Assembly: GCA_022839625.1 (NCBI GenBank)
Contig: JALHJL010000051.1
Coordinates: 1-27,956 of the forward strand
Length of the DNA: 27,956 nt
From: Phycisphaerales bacterium
GTDB taxonomy: Bacteria > Planctomycetota > Phycisphaerae > UBA1845 > Fen-1342
Direction of reading: 5' to 3'
Below the pieces are notes generated by a model. The model was given only the letters and a program-made list of their open reading frames with translations, was not told the origin of the DNA and searched no databases. The position numbers and the translations under genes were made by a program. Below are positions 1 through 8,634 of this stretch, piece by piece (within the stretch, counting starts at the first letter, position 1; each line of letters opens with the position of its first letter).

Positions 1-29
1 CCGCGAAAGCTCAGTCGAAGGAACCGGGC

Positions 30-60
30 CTCCGCCGGCCGTCGGTGACGGCCGGCGGAG
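30..60 (-). terminator. Hairpin terminator after the giant repeat-protein gene
   Basis: A perfect 14-bp inverted repeat (30-43 pairs with 47-60, loop of 3) starts 17 nt past the stop codon of the minus-strand gene. The stem is almost all G and C. There is no strong T run on the minus strand after it, so it is either an imperfect intrinsic terminator or an RNA 3'-end stabiliser. Confidence 0.55.
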
Positions 61-77
61 CCCAGCCTGTCACTCCA

Positions 78-3000
78 TTAACGGACCACGCCGCTCTTGG
101 TGGGAGCGATCGTGGGGGTCGGCATGGGCTGCGGCTTGGGAACCGCGAAGTCCTTGCCGTTGGCCATCAGGTAGCACATGCGCCACGCACGGTAATCGAC
201 CAGCGTGATGCAGCCGTCGCCGTCCATGTCGGCGTTGGCCTCGTACTTCGGATGACCGACGCAGGTGCCGAACGCGTTGTAGAACGCCCAGTAATCATCG
301 AGGTCGACGTCGCCGTCTTCGTCGATGTCACCGCAGAGCTCGCACTCGTCGGGCACGCCGTTGCCGTTCCAGTCGCTGCCGCAGTCGACCGGCCAGCAAC
401 CGCCCTGACCCTCGCAGTAGCCGCCCCACTGAGTGCCGATATCGCACTCATCGGGGATGCCGTTCTCGTTGCAGTCATTCGGCGGAGCGCCGCACTGACC
501 GTTAATGATGAACGGGACGTCCTGCGGGTAGGTGCCGTCGAGGATTGCGGCCCAGGCGCCGGCCGAACTCGTGTACTGCAACGCGTTCGCGCCGGGCTTG
601 CCCGTCAGGCCCAGAATCGTCACGGGCGGGACCCACGGTCCCGAAGCGCCGCTGCCGGTGAACTGGAAGTCGACCCAGTACGTCCCGGCGGCGAGGCTCG
701 TGTCCACGGTGGCCACTACCGTTTGGATGTGACGGGTGCAGTCTACCGTCGGCAGCGTCCGGTAGATGCCGGACGCGGTGCAACTGGCGAGCCGGTTGGT
801 CGTCAGGTCACCCCAGATCACGCTGCCGCCCGCGTTCGGCGGGCCGTCCCAGATCTGCATGAAGACGCCCGTGATGCTCGGGGGCGCCGTGCCGGTCTGG
901 TACGTGAACACCGTGATCGTGTCGATGTGGCAGGCACCTTCCAGCGTGAAATCGTCCGCCACGTGGTTCCCGGCGGTCTGCTGGGCACCCAGACCGTATA
1001 GCGTCAGGCCCAGGGTGTCTTGCAGCACGCTCAGGTCGCCGCCGCAACCGCCGCCCGGATGCGTGCTGAGGGGACCGTTGTCCCACAGCACTTCCCGCGT
1101 GTAGAGCTGGCACTCATCCGGAATGCCGTCGCCCTGGCAGTCGCAGCTCAGACCACTGGCGATATCGCACTCATCCGGGATGCCGTTGTTGTTGCAATCC
1201 TGGCTCGTACCATTAGCGATGTCGCACTCGTCCGGCACCTCGTTCTCGTTGCAGTCATTGCCTTCCAACTGGCACTCATCGGGGATGCCGTCGGGCTGGC
1301 AATCGAGGCTCCAGCCGCTGGCGATGTCGCAATCGTCCGGACGACCGTTCTCGTTGCAGTCGTTGCCTTCCAACTGGCACTCATCGGGAATCAGATCCGG
1401 CTGGCAGTCCAGGCTGCAATCCGGACCCTCGCAGATCGGCGGAACGTCGCACTCGTCGGGCACGCCGTTCTCGTTGCAATCGCCGGGTTGGCCGTGAGGT
1501 TGGCCGGATCGAACGGGACGCTGTTGTATGCCAGGTAGCCCTGATCCGGGGCGCCGGTCCAGCCATTGTCATCGGCCGGGACCGGGTAGCCGCCCGCCGG
1601 GTGGTTCACCGAAGCTCCCGCGAAGAAGCTCCCGTTTACCGCGATTGGTGCCGGGAAGGTGACATACTGCACCACGTCGGTGTCGATGCTGCCGGCCTCG
1701 ACTACGCCCGTGCCCTCGCCGAGGAACACCGCGTCCGCCGGGTTGCCGTCCTGGTTCGGATCGCTCCAAACGTAGATGCGCACCGCCCCGCCGGGGGTCA
1801 CCCCCGCGGAGCCGGGGTACGCCGGCGAGCCGAAGCACACCGAAAGCCCAGCGACGTTGGCGGGGCCGCCCGCGTTGAAGTGGTTGAGCCAGCACAGCTC
1901 GCCGCCGTTCGTCAGACCCCAGTTGTTCTCGCTGGAGCCGTCGTCGATCTGCAAGCTGATGCCGCCGCTGCCAAGCTGGCAATCATCCGGAATGCCGTCG
2001 CCCTGGCAGTCCTCGCTGCACACCTCGGGGAAGCACGGCGCGCCCGCCTGGCACAGCGGCAGGACGTCGCACTCATCCGGGATGCCGTTCTCGTTGCAGT
2101 CCTGCGAGTAGCCCAAGGCCAGGTCGCAGAAGTCCGCAATGCCGTTCTCGTTGCAATCGCACCACGGCTGGCACTCATCCGGGATGCCGTTGCCGTCGCA
2201 ATCCTCGCTGTAGCCACTGGCGATGTCGCAGAAGTCGTCCGCTCCGTTCAGGTTGCAGTCTTCTCCCGCGCACTCCGTGTACGGGCCGCCGTAGTACCCG
2301 AAGCACTCCGACGGCAGCTCCAGCGTGCAGGTCCCGTCGTTCTGGCAGCAAGCGCCGGGGACTTCCACGATGTTCACCGTGTAGTCCTCGACCTCGCCGT
2401 ACGTCGTGATCCCGCACGGATCCAGAAGACCCGTGTACGTGATCCGCACGCGCATCCGCGCCGGACCCGACAACGCGTCGTTCGGCGCCAGGATCGTCGC
2501 CGTGTAGGGACCCACGCCCGGCGAACCGGTCATGGTGATACCCTCGCCATCGTCGTAGAAGTCGAGGTCCTGGTTCCAGTCGATCCACACCTTGCACTGG
2601 TCGCTCGTGTACGGCTTGCCGTTCGTCACCGTGATCTGCATCGGAATCCCGTACGGCACGTCCGTGGACAGGTACGTGTAGTCCCCGTACCCGCCCGGCT
2701 GCGAGCAGCCCGTCGCGTTGTCGATCGTCCCGAACTCCACGCGGCTGATGTACTCGTCGCAGTTCACCGTCGAGGAGCCTGCCGTACAGTACGTCGGCTG
2801 GCACGGGTTCGGATCGCACGTCGTGCCATCACCCTGGAAGATGCCGCCGGCCGTTGCGCACGGCGTCGGTAGCAGTTCCTGGCAGCTCCCGTCCGAGAAG
2901 CAGCACGCGCCCGGCTCCGGGCAGGCCGAGATCGTCATCGTGAAGTCCGAGCACGGTGGGCTCGGCCACGTGTCGATCATGATGTAGTACGTTCCCGCGG

Positions 3001-5410
3001 CCAGCGACAGGTTCTCGATCACCGGGTTGCCGGCCGAGTTGTTGTTGAACGCCAGGCAGGTCAGCCCCGGCGGACAACTATAGTCGATCGCCACGCCGAC
3101 GTACGTCAGCACGCCGTCCACCGCGATCGTCACGCACAGCGGCTCCGGTACGATCACCTCGTACAGGATGTCTTCGCCGCCGTCATAGTAGCCCAGACAC
3201 GTGTCGGCGTAGTTGTTCCCACGCCCACAGGTCGTGTCGGTATCCACGTACGGCAGCGCCCCGGCCGTCAACAGGATCGGCTTGGGGTTGTCGCAGTTGT
3301 TGCCCGGCTGCGGACAGAGGTTCGGGTCGCAGTCCGTCCCGTCGCCCTGGTAGTTGCCGCCCAGGCCCGCGCACTCCGCCAGGTTCAACACTTCCTGACA
3401 CGTGCCGTCCATGAAGCAGCACGCCCCGATGCACGGGTTCGGCGTGCACGTCGTCCCGTCGCCCTTGTACACACCCTCGGCCGCCAGGCAGTCCGCCTCA
3501 GTCAACGGCGCCTCGCACGTCATCCCGAAGCAGCAGGCGCCTTCCGGCGGCGGCGGCAGGATGCAGACCGTGTAATCTTCGGTCTCACCCCAGGTGTACG
3601 TCCCGCAGGGCGGCGGCTCCACACTGCTCGTTTCCACCACCACGATTCGCATCCGCGTGCAGCCCGTCGTCGCCGAGGCCGGGATCGTGATCATCCCGCT
3701 CAGCGGGAAGTCCGGACACGGCGTGTTGGTCAACTGGCCGGAGTAGTACACCCGCTCGCCCGGATTGTCGAAGACGTAGTCCTGATTCAGGTCCATGAAG
3801 ATCGAGACCCGCTTGCTGTAGCAGCTCGTGCCTTCGCAGTCGCCGATGATCAGGTCGATCGGGTACGTCTGGCCCGCGATCACGTCCGTCGAGATGTCCG
3901 TGAAGTCGCTATACTTCGCGCAGTCCGTCGTCAAGTTGTAGATGTCGACGAAGCTCACTTCCTTCAACATCTCGTCCGCGGTGCTCGTCGCGCCCGAGGC
4001 ACAGTACGCCTGCGTGCACACCACGTTGATCACGTAGTCGCCCGCCGCGCCACTCGCCGGATCCAACAACACCGGATAGTAGTAGGTGCCGGAGGTCAGA
4101 CTGGACCACTTGATCGTCACGTTTCCGTCGCCGCAGGTCGTCGTGTCGAACGTCCCGGCCGCCGACGCGCTCGTGCACGGGCAGCCGACCGCCCAGTTCA
4201 ACCACGCGTTGCCAAACGCCGGCGAGGTCGTGCAGTAGTCGAGCCAGACGTCAAAGAAGCTGTCCACGCCGGGCAGCGTAATCGCGTGCCAGACCTGGCC
4301 GCCCGCGAACAACCCGCAGTCGTTCGTCGCGCCCAGGTTGTTGCCGGTGAATTGCACCGGAACACCAGGCGTCAGCGCAACCGGCGTCACCGCGCCGCAG
4401 TTGTCGTTCCACGGCGGACAGACGAACTCCGGACAGGTCTCGCCGCCGTACCACGTGCCGTTCATCGCCAGGCAGTCCGGCTCCGTCGTCGTCGCCACGC
4501 ACACGTAGTCGACGCAGCACGCGCCGTCGTTCGGCGGCGGGAAAATGAACTGCATCCGCGGTACCCCCGTCCGCATCGTCACGGTCGGGTTGCCCGTCCC
4601 GCACGTCCAGTTCGCCGGGTCCCCAATCGTGTCCGACTGGGCCGTCAGCGAGCGGTTGCCCGAGCCCGTGAAGCTCCACACCTGGCCCGAGTTGTTGTAC
4701 TCGGGCAGCGTGCCCAGGCTCACGTCCACCTCCAAGTTGTCGATCCCGTTGTACTCAAACGGCGTCGCAAACATGAAGGTGTACCAGCCGATCTGCGTGA
4801 TCGTCGTGTTCGTCGGGCCGTAGCAGTCTGTCCAGCCCGTGTTGTCGAAGCAGGCCACCGAGTAGGCCGTCGCCGTCGTGTGGCGCAGCCGGATCAGCAG
4901 GTTCGGCATCTGCAGCGCCGGCACCTGCGAGACATAATAGCGCACACCGCTGATCGGCCCGCCGTCACAACCGAACTCGGAGGCCAGGTAAATGGTCGTC
5001 GAGCGACGGTTCTTATAGTACACGTTCAGCGTGTAGCCCCAGGCGGTCGTGCCCGCACCGTCGATGTCCTTGTCACCGACGCACACGCCACGGGACTCGG
5101 CGTAGCCGACGGCCAGCGGGAAAGCGGAAAGCGCGCCGTCCTCCACCGGCCACTCCTTGCCGGGATACTCCTCCATGAACTTGAGTTGCTCGTCCGACAA
5201 AGCTTCCAACTCCTTCTGCTCCGGCTCGACCCCGGCCTTCTCGTAAACGAGGGGCTGGGCGGCGTTGGCGCTGGAGAGCTGGCCAAGCTCCGCTGGACTA
5301 ATCGCGGTCTCCGCTGCGCTGCGGTCGGTCTGAGCCGGCGCGTTTACGGCCAGCAGCAAACCGGCACACAGCAGAACGAGACCCAACTCACCGACACTCT
5401 TCTTCTTCAT
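78..5410 (-). CDS. Giant secreted Cys-rich repeat protein with GEVED motifs and dockerin-like C-terminus, frameshifted
   Basis: About 1777 residues if one missing base near 1485 is restored; as written the first frame runs from 5410 to a stop at 1391 and the second frame carries on to the TAA at 78. The start is ATG 5410 behind a strong AAGGAGG 7 nt upstream. Residues 1-27 form a signal peptide (KKK, then a hydrophobic stretch ending APAQ). Five GACC modules follow at about 296, 624, 662, 834 and 1019, each close to GACCF-DG-C...GGxxxGDGTxCDPNPC. Two GEVED-type ends are visible (WGETEDYTV at about 607, YGEVEDYTV at about 1004), each after a D-x-N-x-D segment. Fourteen DCNxNGxPDECDI-like repeats flank two beta-rich domains. 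The tail has two EF-hand-like loops (DIDEDGDVDLDD and DMDGDGCITLVD), resembling type I dockerin. This is a family-level reading. An extracellular, calcium-binding, disulfide-rich surface or complex protein is inferred; its ligand is unknown. Confidence 0.8.
1104..1484 (-). repeat. Seven tandem DCNENGxPDECD-coding repeats
   Basis: Seven near-identical coding units of about 45-70 bp, each ending in a form of ...IPDECQ or ...VPDECD. Units alternate between DCNENG-type and DCQPDG-type. The same module appears five times at 1973-2263 and twice more near 330-480, giving fourteen in the gene. The Asp/Asn/Gly spacing resembles thrombospondin type 3 calcium-binding repeats (inference). Such near-identical DNA is prone to slippage and misassembly. 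Confidence 0.8.
1973..2263 (-). repeat. Five tandem DCNxNGxPDECD-coding repeats
   Basis: Five further copies of the Cys-Asp-Asn-Gly module, covering residues about 1050-1146 of the giant protein. They lie between the last GACC module and a beta-rich domain beginning near SLQIDDGSSE. Two units read ADDFCD or ADFCD instead of PDECD. Confidence 0.75.
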
Positions 5411-6026
5411 GCCCTAACCTCCTTACAAAGAAACGAAACAAGGAACAGGCCTATGGTGCACACGCTCCATAAGGATCTCATAATCGCAGGAATTGTTAAG
5501 CTCCGACTTCGCGGACGGTGTACAACACGGCACCTGGCCGCCGCGACCACGCGACGTGCAAGTTCCGCGCGCAGCAGACATAGACAGCCCACACCCATCG
5601 CCAACTCGCCGTACCGACGATTGCTTCTCTCCTGCCCGTGCTGGAGAGGCTCCAGCCGCAGACGCCGATAACACGACCAACGCCCACAAATCCCGACTTG
5701 TCTCTCTGCCTTTCAGGCGCGAAGACACGCCCACCGAGAACTGCCACCGCTCCTCTGTGTCCGCCGTCCACGCGGCGGATATCCCTATCCACTTGCGTGA
5801 ATGTACTTTACCACACCAACCGGTCCCGCGTCAATGATTTTGCGGTGCCGGTCGGTCCCGCCACCACATCATGAGGTATCACGAGCGTTCGCGTGGGCCA
5901 ACTTGCCGGCGAGTTCGTCCTACTACCCCCCACTCCTGCCCGGTAACGGTTTGTGATTATCGGTCCATGATGGCGCCTCGCCTTCGCCAACACGGGCGAA
6001 CTACGCTAAAACAGGCCCGCTCTGTG
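5411..6026. other. 616-bp intergenic and leader region
   Basis: No convincing gene lies here; the short frames on both strands lack family resemblance and good start signals. It holds the ribosome binding site of the giant gene (about 5415-5422), a minus-strand promoter candidate (5805-5834), a 7-bp perfect hairpin (5760-5779, loop of 6), and a 6-bp hairpin just past the cinA stop (5983-6000) with no T run. If the promoter call is right, the mRNA leader is nearly 390 nt. Confidence 0.6.
5805..5834 (-). promoter_or_regulatory. Candidate sigma70 promoter for the giant secreted protein gene
   Basis: On the minus strand TTGACG (5829-5834) and TAAAGT (5805-5810) are separated by 18 nt, inside an AT-richer patch. 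It matches consensus at 5/6 and 4/6. It is the best pair I found upstream of the gene but lies about 395 nt from the start codon, so a closer promoter cannot be excluded. Confidence 0.3.
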
Positions 6027-7289
6027 TCATGTTCTCGCCGGAGGAGCCCCCTGCAAGGACAGCCGCAGCAGGTTCAGTGCCGTCCAGGAGGACCGGATGC
6101 GAACGGCCTCCCGCGGCGAATCGCTCCCGAACCGGAACTCGTGAACCGTCGTCTCGGCCGGCGTGCGCAGCCCGATGAACACGAGCCCCACCGGCTTGCG
6201 CTCGGTTCCTCCGGCCGGGCCGGCGACCCCGGTCACCGCAATCGCGTAGTCGCTGCCGAACAGGCTGACCGCGGTGTCGGCCATCTGCCGCGCAACCGCC
6301 TCACTGACCGCGCCGTGGGCCTCCAGGTCTGCCCGCTGCACTCCCAGCACGCCCTCCTTCACGGCGTCCGCGTACGCGATGATCCCGCCGCGGAAGTACT
6401 GGCTGCTGCCCGGAACGTCCGTCACGAGCGTGCCGATCATGCCCCCCGTGCAAGATTCCGCCGTGCAAAGCGTCTGGCCGGCCGACGCCAACAGCCGTCC
6501 GACCACACTCGCGAGCGTGTCCTCATCCCGGCCGAACACCGCGGGGCCGAGCCGCCGGCGCAGTTCCGCTTCCTCTGCCTGGAGCTGGACCTCGGCCGCG
6601 GCGCGGGTCGGCGCGGCGGCGTTGATGCGGACGGATACGATGCCGAAGGACGCAGTGGTACCGACCTCGGGGTTGCGGCCGCGCTGCATCAGGTCGCTGA
6701 TGCGCATTCCGATGTCTGCTTCGCCCAGCCCGCACGTGTGCAGCCGGCGGCTCAAGAGCACCGCGTCGTGGTTCGCCGCACGCAGCTCCGGCGCCACCTC
6801 ATGCGCGAACATGTTGCGCATCTCGAACGGCACGCCGGGCAGCGCGTAGCAGGGCGTGCGCTGCAACTCGACTCGCAGTCCCGGTGCGGTCCCACAGCGG
6901 TTGCGCAGGACCCCGGCGCCGCGGGGCACGAGGGCCTGCACCCGGTTGGCCGGCGGCATTTCGCGGCCGCGCGCCGCAAAGAACGCCCGCAGGTGCTCAA
7001 GGCTGGGCGCGTGCAGTTCAAGCGGTACGCCGGCGGCCTGCGCGAGTGCCGACCGCGTCAGGTCGTCCGCGGTGGGACCGAGGCCGCCGGTAATCAGGAT
7101 GACGTCACAGGCGCCGGCGGCCTGGAGCAGGACCTCGCAGGCGGCGATCTCGTCGTCCGGAATCGTGACGTGCCGCTCGGTGCGGATCCCCAGCTCTGCC
7201 ATTTGGGCCGCCAGCCAGGCGGCGTTGGTCCCCACCGCCTGCCCCAGCGTCAGTTCCGTCCCGGTCGAGATGATCCATGCCCGCCGCAT
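6027..7289 (-). CDS. cinA: CinA family protein (NMN amidohydrolase / competence-damage protein)
   Basis: 420 residues, the usual CinA length. The N-terminal half is the MoCF-like domain: STGTELTLGQ near residue 7, then ITGGLGPTADDLT near 66-78. The C-terminal half is the PncC-type deamidase domain, with CTAESCTGGMIG followed by SSQYFRGGIIAYAD and the closing AVTGVAGPAGGTERKPVG. In this family the C-terminal domain converts nicotinamide mononucleotide to nicotinate mononucleotide in the pyridine nucleotide salvage cycle; the N-terminal domain often has ADP-ribose pyrophosphatase activity. A GTG at 7316 would add nine residues, but ATG 7289 has GGGAGG five nt upstream and leads directly into the conserved MRRAWIIS start, so I chose it. 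The gene is divergent from the ygfZ-like gene, sharing about 100 bp of upstream DNA. Confidence 0.93.
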   Translation of the reverse strand: MRRAWIISTGTELTLGQAVGTNAAWLAAQMAELGIRTERHVTIPDDEIAACEVLLQAAGACDVILITGGLGPTADDLTRSALAQAAGVPLELHAPSLEHLRAFFAARGREMPPANRVQALVPRGAGVLRNRCGTAPGLRVELQRTPCYALPGVPFEMRNMFAHEVAPELRAANHDAVLLSRRLHTCGLGEADIGMRISDLMQRGRNPEVGTTASFGIVSVRINAAAPTRAAAEVQLQAEEAELRRRLGPAVFGRDEDTLASVVGRLLASAGQTLCTAESCTGGMIGTLVTDVPGSSQYFRGGIIAYADAVKEGVLGVQRADLEAHGAVSEAVARQMADTAVSLFGSDYAIAVTGVAGPAGGTERKPVGLVFIGLRTPAETTVHEFRFGSDSPREAVRIRSSWTALNLLRLSLQGAPPART

Positions 7290-7310
7290 GTTGACCTCCC
7301 TTGGCACCAC

Positions 7311-7339
7311 TGGCACGATCTACGCAGGCCGATTGTAAT
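7311..7339 (+). promoter_or_regulatory. Candidate promoter in the cinA/ygfZ divergent region (sigma54-like or -10 TGTAAT)
   Basis: TGGCACG at 7311-7317 is followed, with exact GG-N10-GC spacing, by ACGCA (7322-7326), so the -24 half matches sigma54 fully and the -12 half only partly. Overlapping it, TGTAAT (7334-7339) is a good -10 with only a weak -35 (TGGCAC, 17 nt upstream). Either could drive the plus-strand gene. No enhancer-binding site is evident. Confidence 0.3.
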
Positions 7340-7389
7340 GGCGCGCGGCGGGCCCGCGGAAGCCAGGCCGGGCGCGCCGGAAACACAGG

Positions 7390-8439
7390 GTGCGGATGAT
7401 GGTCGTGTCTCCTTTCTCCGAGGCCAGGACTTACCAGCCGCGCGAGATGCTCGAGGTACGCGGCGTGCGGATGGCGGCCCTGTTCCTGGCACCGCCGGAC
7501 GAGTACCGGGCGGCACGCAGCGGGACCGCGCTGTTTGACCGCAGCGATCGCGGGCTGGTGGTCCTCACCGGCCGAGACCGCCAGGCCTGGCTCCACAACC
7601 TGGTCACGAACGCGGTGACGACGCTCGCGGTCGGCACCGGAAACTACGCCTTCGCCGTCAGCGCCAAGGGGCGCATCCTGTTCGACCTGAACATCCTGTG
7701 CCTGCCGGACACCCTCTGGCTCGACATCGATCACCTGATCATGGCGGTGGCCGCCGCGCACTTCGACCGGCACCTGTTCGTTGAGGACGTGAGAATCGAG
7801 AACACGAGCGGGGAGTATGCTCGTCTGGGTTGCACCGGCCGTGGCGTGGCCGACGTGGCGCGCGGGCTGGGCGTCAACGGCTTCGCGGCGCTGCCGCCCC
7901 TGGGGCACCTGTCGCTGGAAGAAGGCGCGCGCTTCGTGCGGCACGACTTCGTAGGGCAACCGGGATTCGAGCTGTTCGTCTCGCGCGGCCAGGCGGCGCA
8001 CTGGTGGGAGCGTCTGACCGGGCTGGGGGCGCGGCCCGCGGGCTACCGCACGCTGGACCTGCTGCGCATCGAGGCCGGTATCCCCTGGCTGGGCAGTGAC
8101 CTGACCGAGCAGGTCCTGCCGCCCGAAACCGGACTGGGCGAGCGCGCCGTCAGCACGCACAAGGGCTGCTATCTTGGACAGGAAGTCATCGAGCGCATGC
8201 GCACCCGCGGAGTCGTAGCCCGGCGGCTGGTGCAGCTCCGGACCGAGGACGGCCGCGCGCTCGACTTGCCGGCGCCGCTGTTCCGCGACGGCGTCGAGCT
8301 GGGGCGGATCACGTCGCTCGCGCCGCATCCGGTCAAGGGGCACTGGGTCGGAATGGGATACCTGAAGTCGAGCGTGTCCGGCTACGCGCAAATCACGGCG
8401 GGCGATCCGCCGCGAGCCGTTACGATTACTTCTGCGTAG
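7390..8439 (+). CDS. ygfZ: YgfZ/GcvT-family folate-binding protein (Fe-S cluster repair, tRNA-modification related)
   Basis: Up to 349 residues from GTG 7390. The YgfZ signature appears as KGCYLGQEVIER near residue 258, where the family has K-G-C-Y-x-G-Q-E. The N-terminal part follows the GcvT fold (FDRSDRGLVVLTGRDRQAWLHNLVTN, then NYAFAVSAKGRILFDL), as in the folate-binding relatives of glycine cleavage T protein. In Escherichia coli YgfZ is a tetrahydrofolate-binding protein that supports Fe-S enzymes such as MiaB; nothing here shows methyltransferase activity. The start is uncertain: GTG 7390, ATG 7396/7399, ATG 7447 and ATG 7465 are all in frame, none with a strong ribosome site, and family homology begins near the last (MAALFLAPPDEYRAA). 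The tRNA gene begins 20 bp after the stop. Confidence 0.85.
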   Translation: MRMMVVSPFSEARTYQPREMLEVRGVRMAALFLAPPDEYRAARSGTALFDRSDRGLVVLTGRDRQAWLHNLVTNAVTTLAVGTGNYAFAVSAKGRILFDLNILCLPDTLWLDIDHLIMAVAAAHFDRHLFVEDVRIENTSGEYARLGCTGRGVADVARGLGVNGFAALPPLGHLSLEEGARFVRHDFVGQPGFELFVSRGQAAHWWERLTGLGARPAGYRTLDLLRIEAGIPWLGSDLTEQVLPPETGLGERAVSTHKGCYLGQEVIERMRTRGVVARRLVQLRTEDGRALDLPAPLFRDGVELGRITSLAPHPVKGHWVGMGYLKSSVSGYAQITAGDPPRAVTITSA

Positions 8440-8459
8440 AATTCGTGGTGCGGCCCTCC

Positions 8460-8533
8460 GGGTCAGTAGCCCAACTGGCAGAGGCAGAGGACTTAAAATC
8501 CTCCCAGTACGGGTTCGAGTCCCGTCTGACCCA
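8460..8533 (+). tRNA. tRNA with UAA anticodon (Leu, UUA codons), class-I length
   Basis: 74 nt fold into a cloverleaf. The acceptor stem GGGTCAG (8460-8466) pairs with CTGACCC (8526-8532), with discriminator A 8533 and no encoded CCA. The D arm pairs GCC/GGC around a loop holding TGG. The anticodon stem GAGGA/TCCTC (8487-8491, 8499-8503) closes the loop CTTAAAA with anticodon TAA at 8494-8496. The T arm ACGGG-TTCGAGT-CCCGT is canonical. The anticodon loop and the D-arm text TGGCAGAGGCA resemble tRNA-Leu(UAA), but the variable loop is only five nt (CCAGT), where bacterial tRNA-Leu normally has a long class-II arm. Confidence 0.88.
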
Positions 8534-8564
8534 TCCGCTTGCCGCCCGGTCGCGGCCCAGGCAG

Positions 8565-8597
8565 ACAAAACAAGCCGGGCGGCTTCCGCCGCCCGGC
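8565..8597 (-). terminator. Intrinsic terminator of the flagellin gene
   Basis: Reading the minus strand, a perfect 10-bp stem GCCGGGCGGC / GCCGCCCGGC with loop GGAA is followed by TTGTTTTGT. It sits 38 nt past the flagellin stop codon. It also lies 40 bp downstream of the tRNA, but on that strand it has no T run. Confidence 0.8.
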
Positions 8598-8634
8598 CCG
8601 AACCGAGAAGTGAGAGTAAGCAACTGGGGGACGC

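Noticed and set aside
1104..2263. CRISPR-like array of near-identical repeats
   Set aside because: The units are in-frame coding repeats (DCNENGxPDECD) of varying length with no unique spacers.
4286..7538. Long plus-strand open frames opposite the giant gene and cinA
   Set aside because: They are Arg/Ala/Pro-rich antisense frames of GC-rich genes with no family resemblance, and they overlap well-recognised genes.
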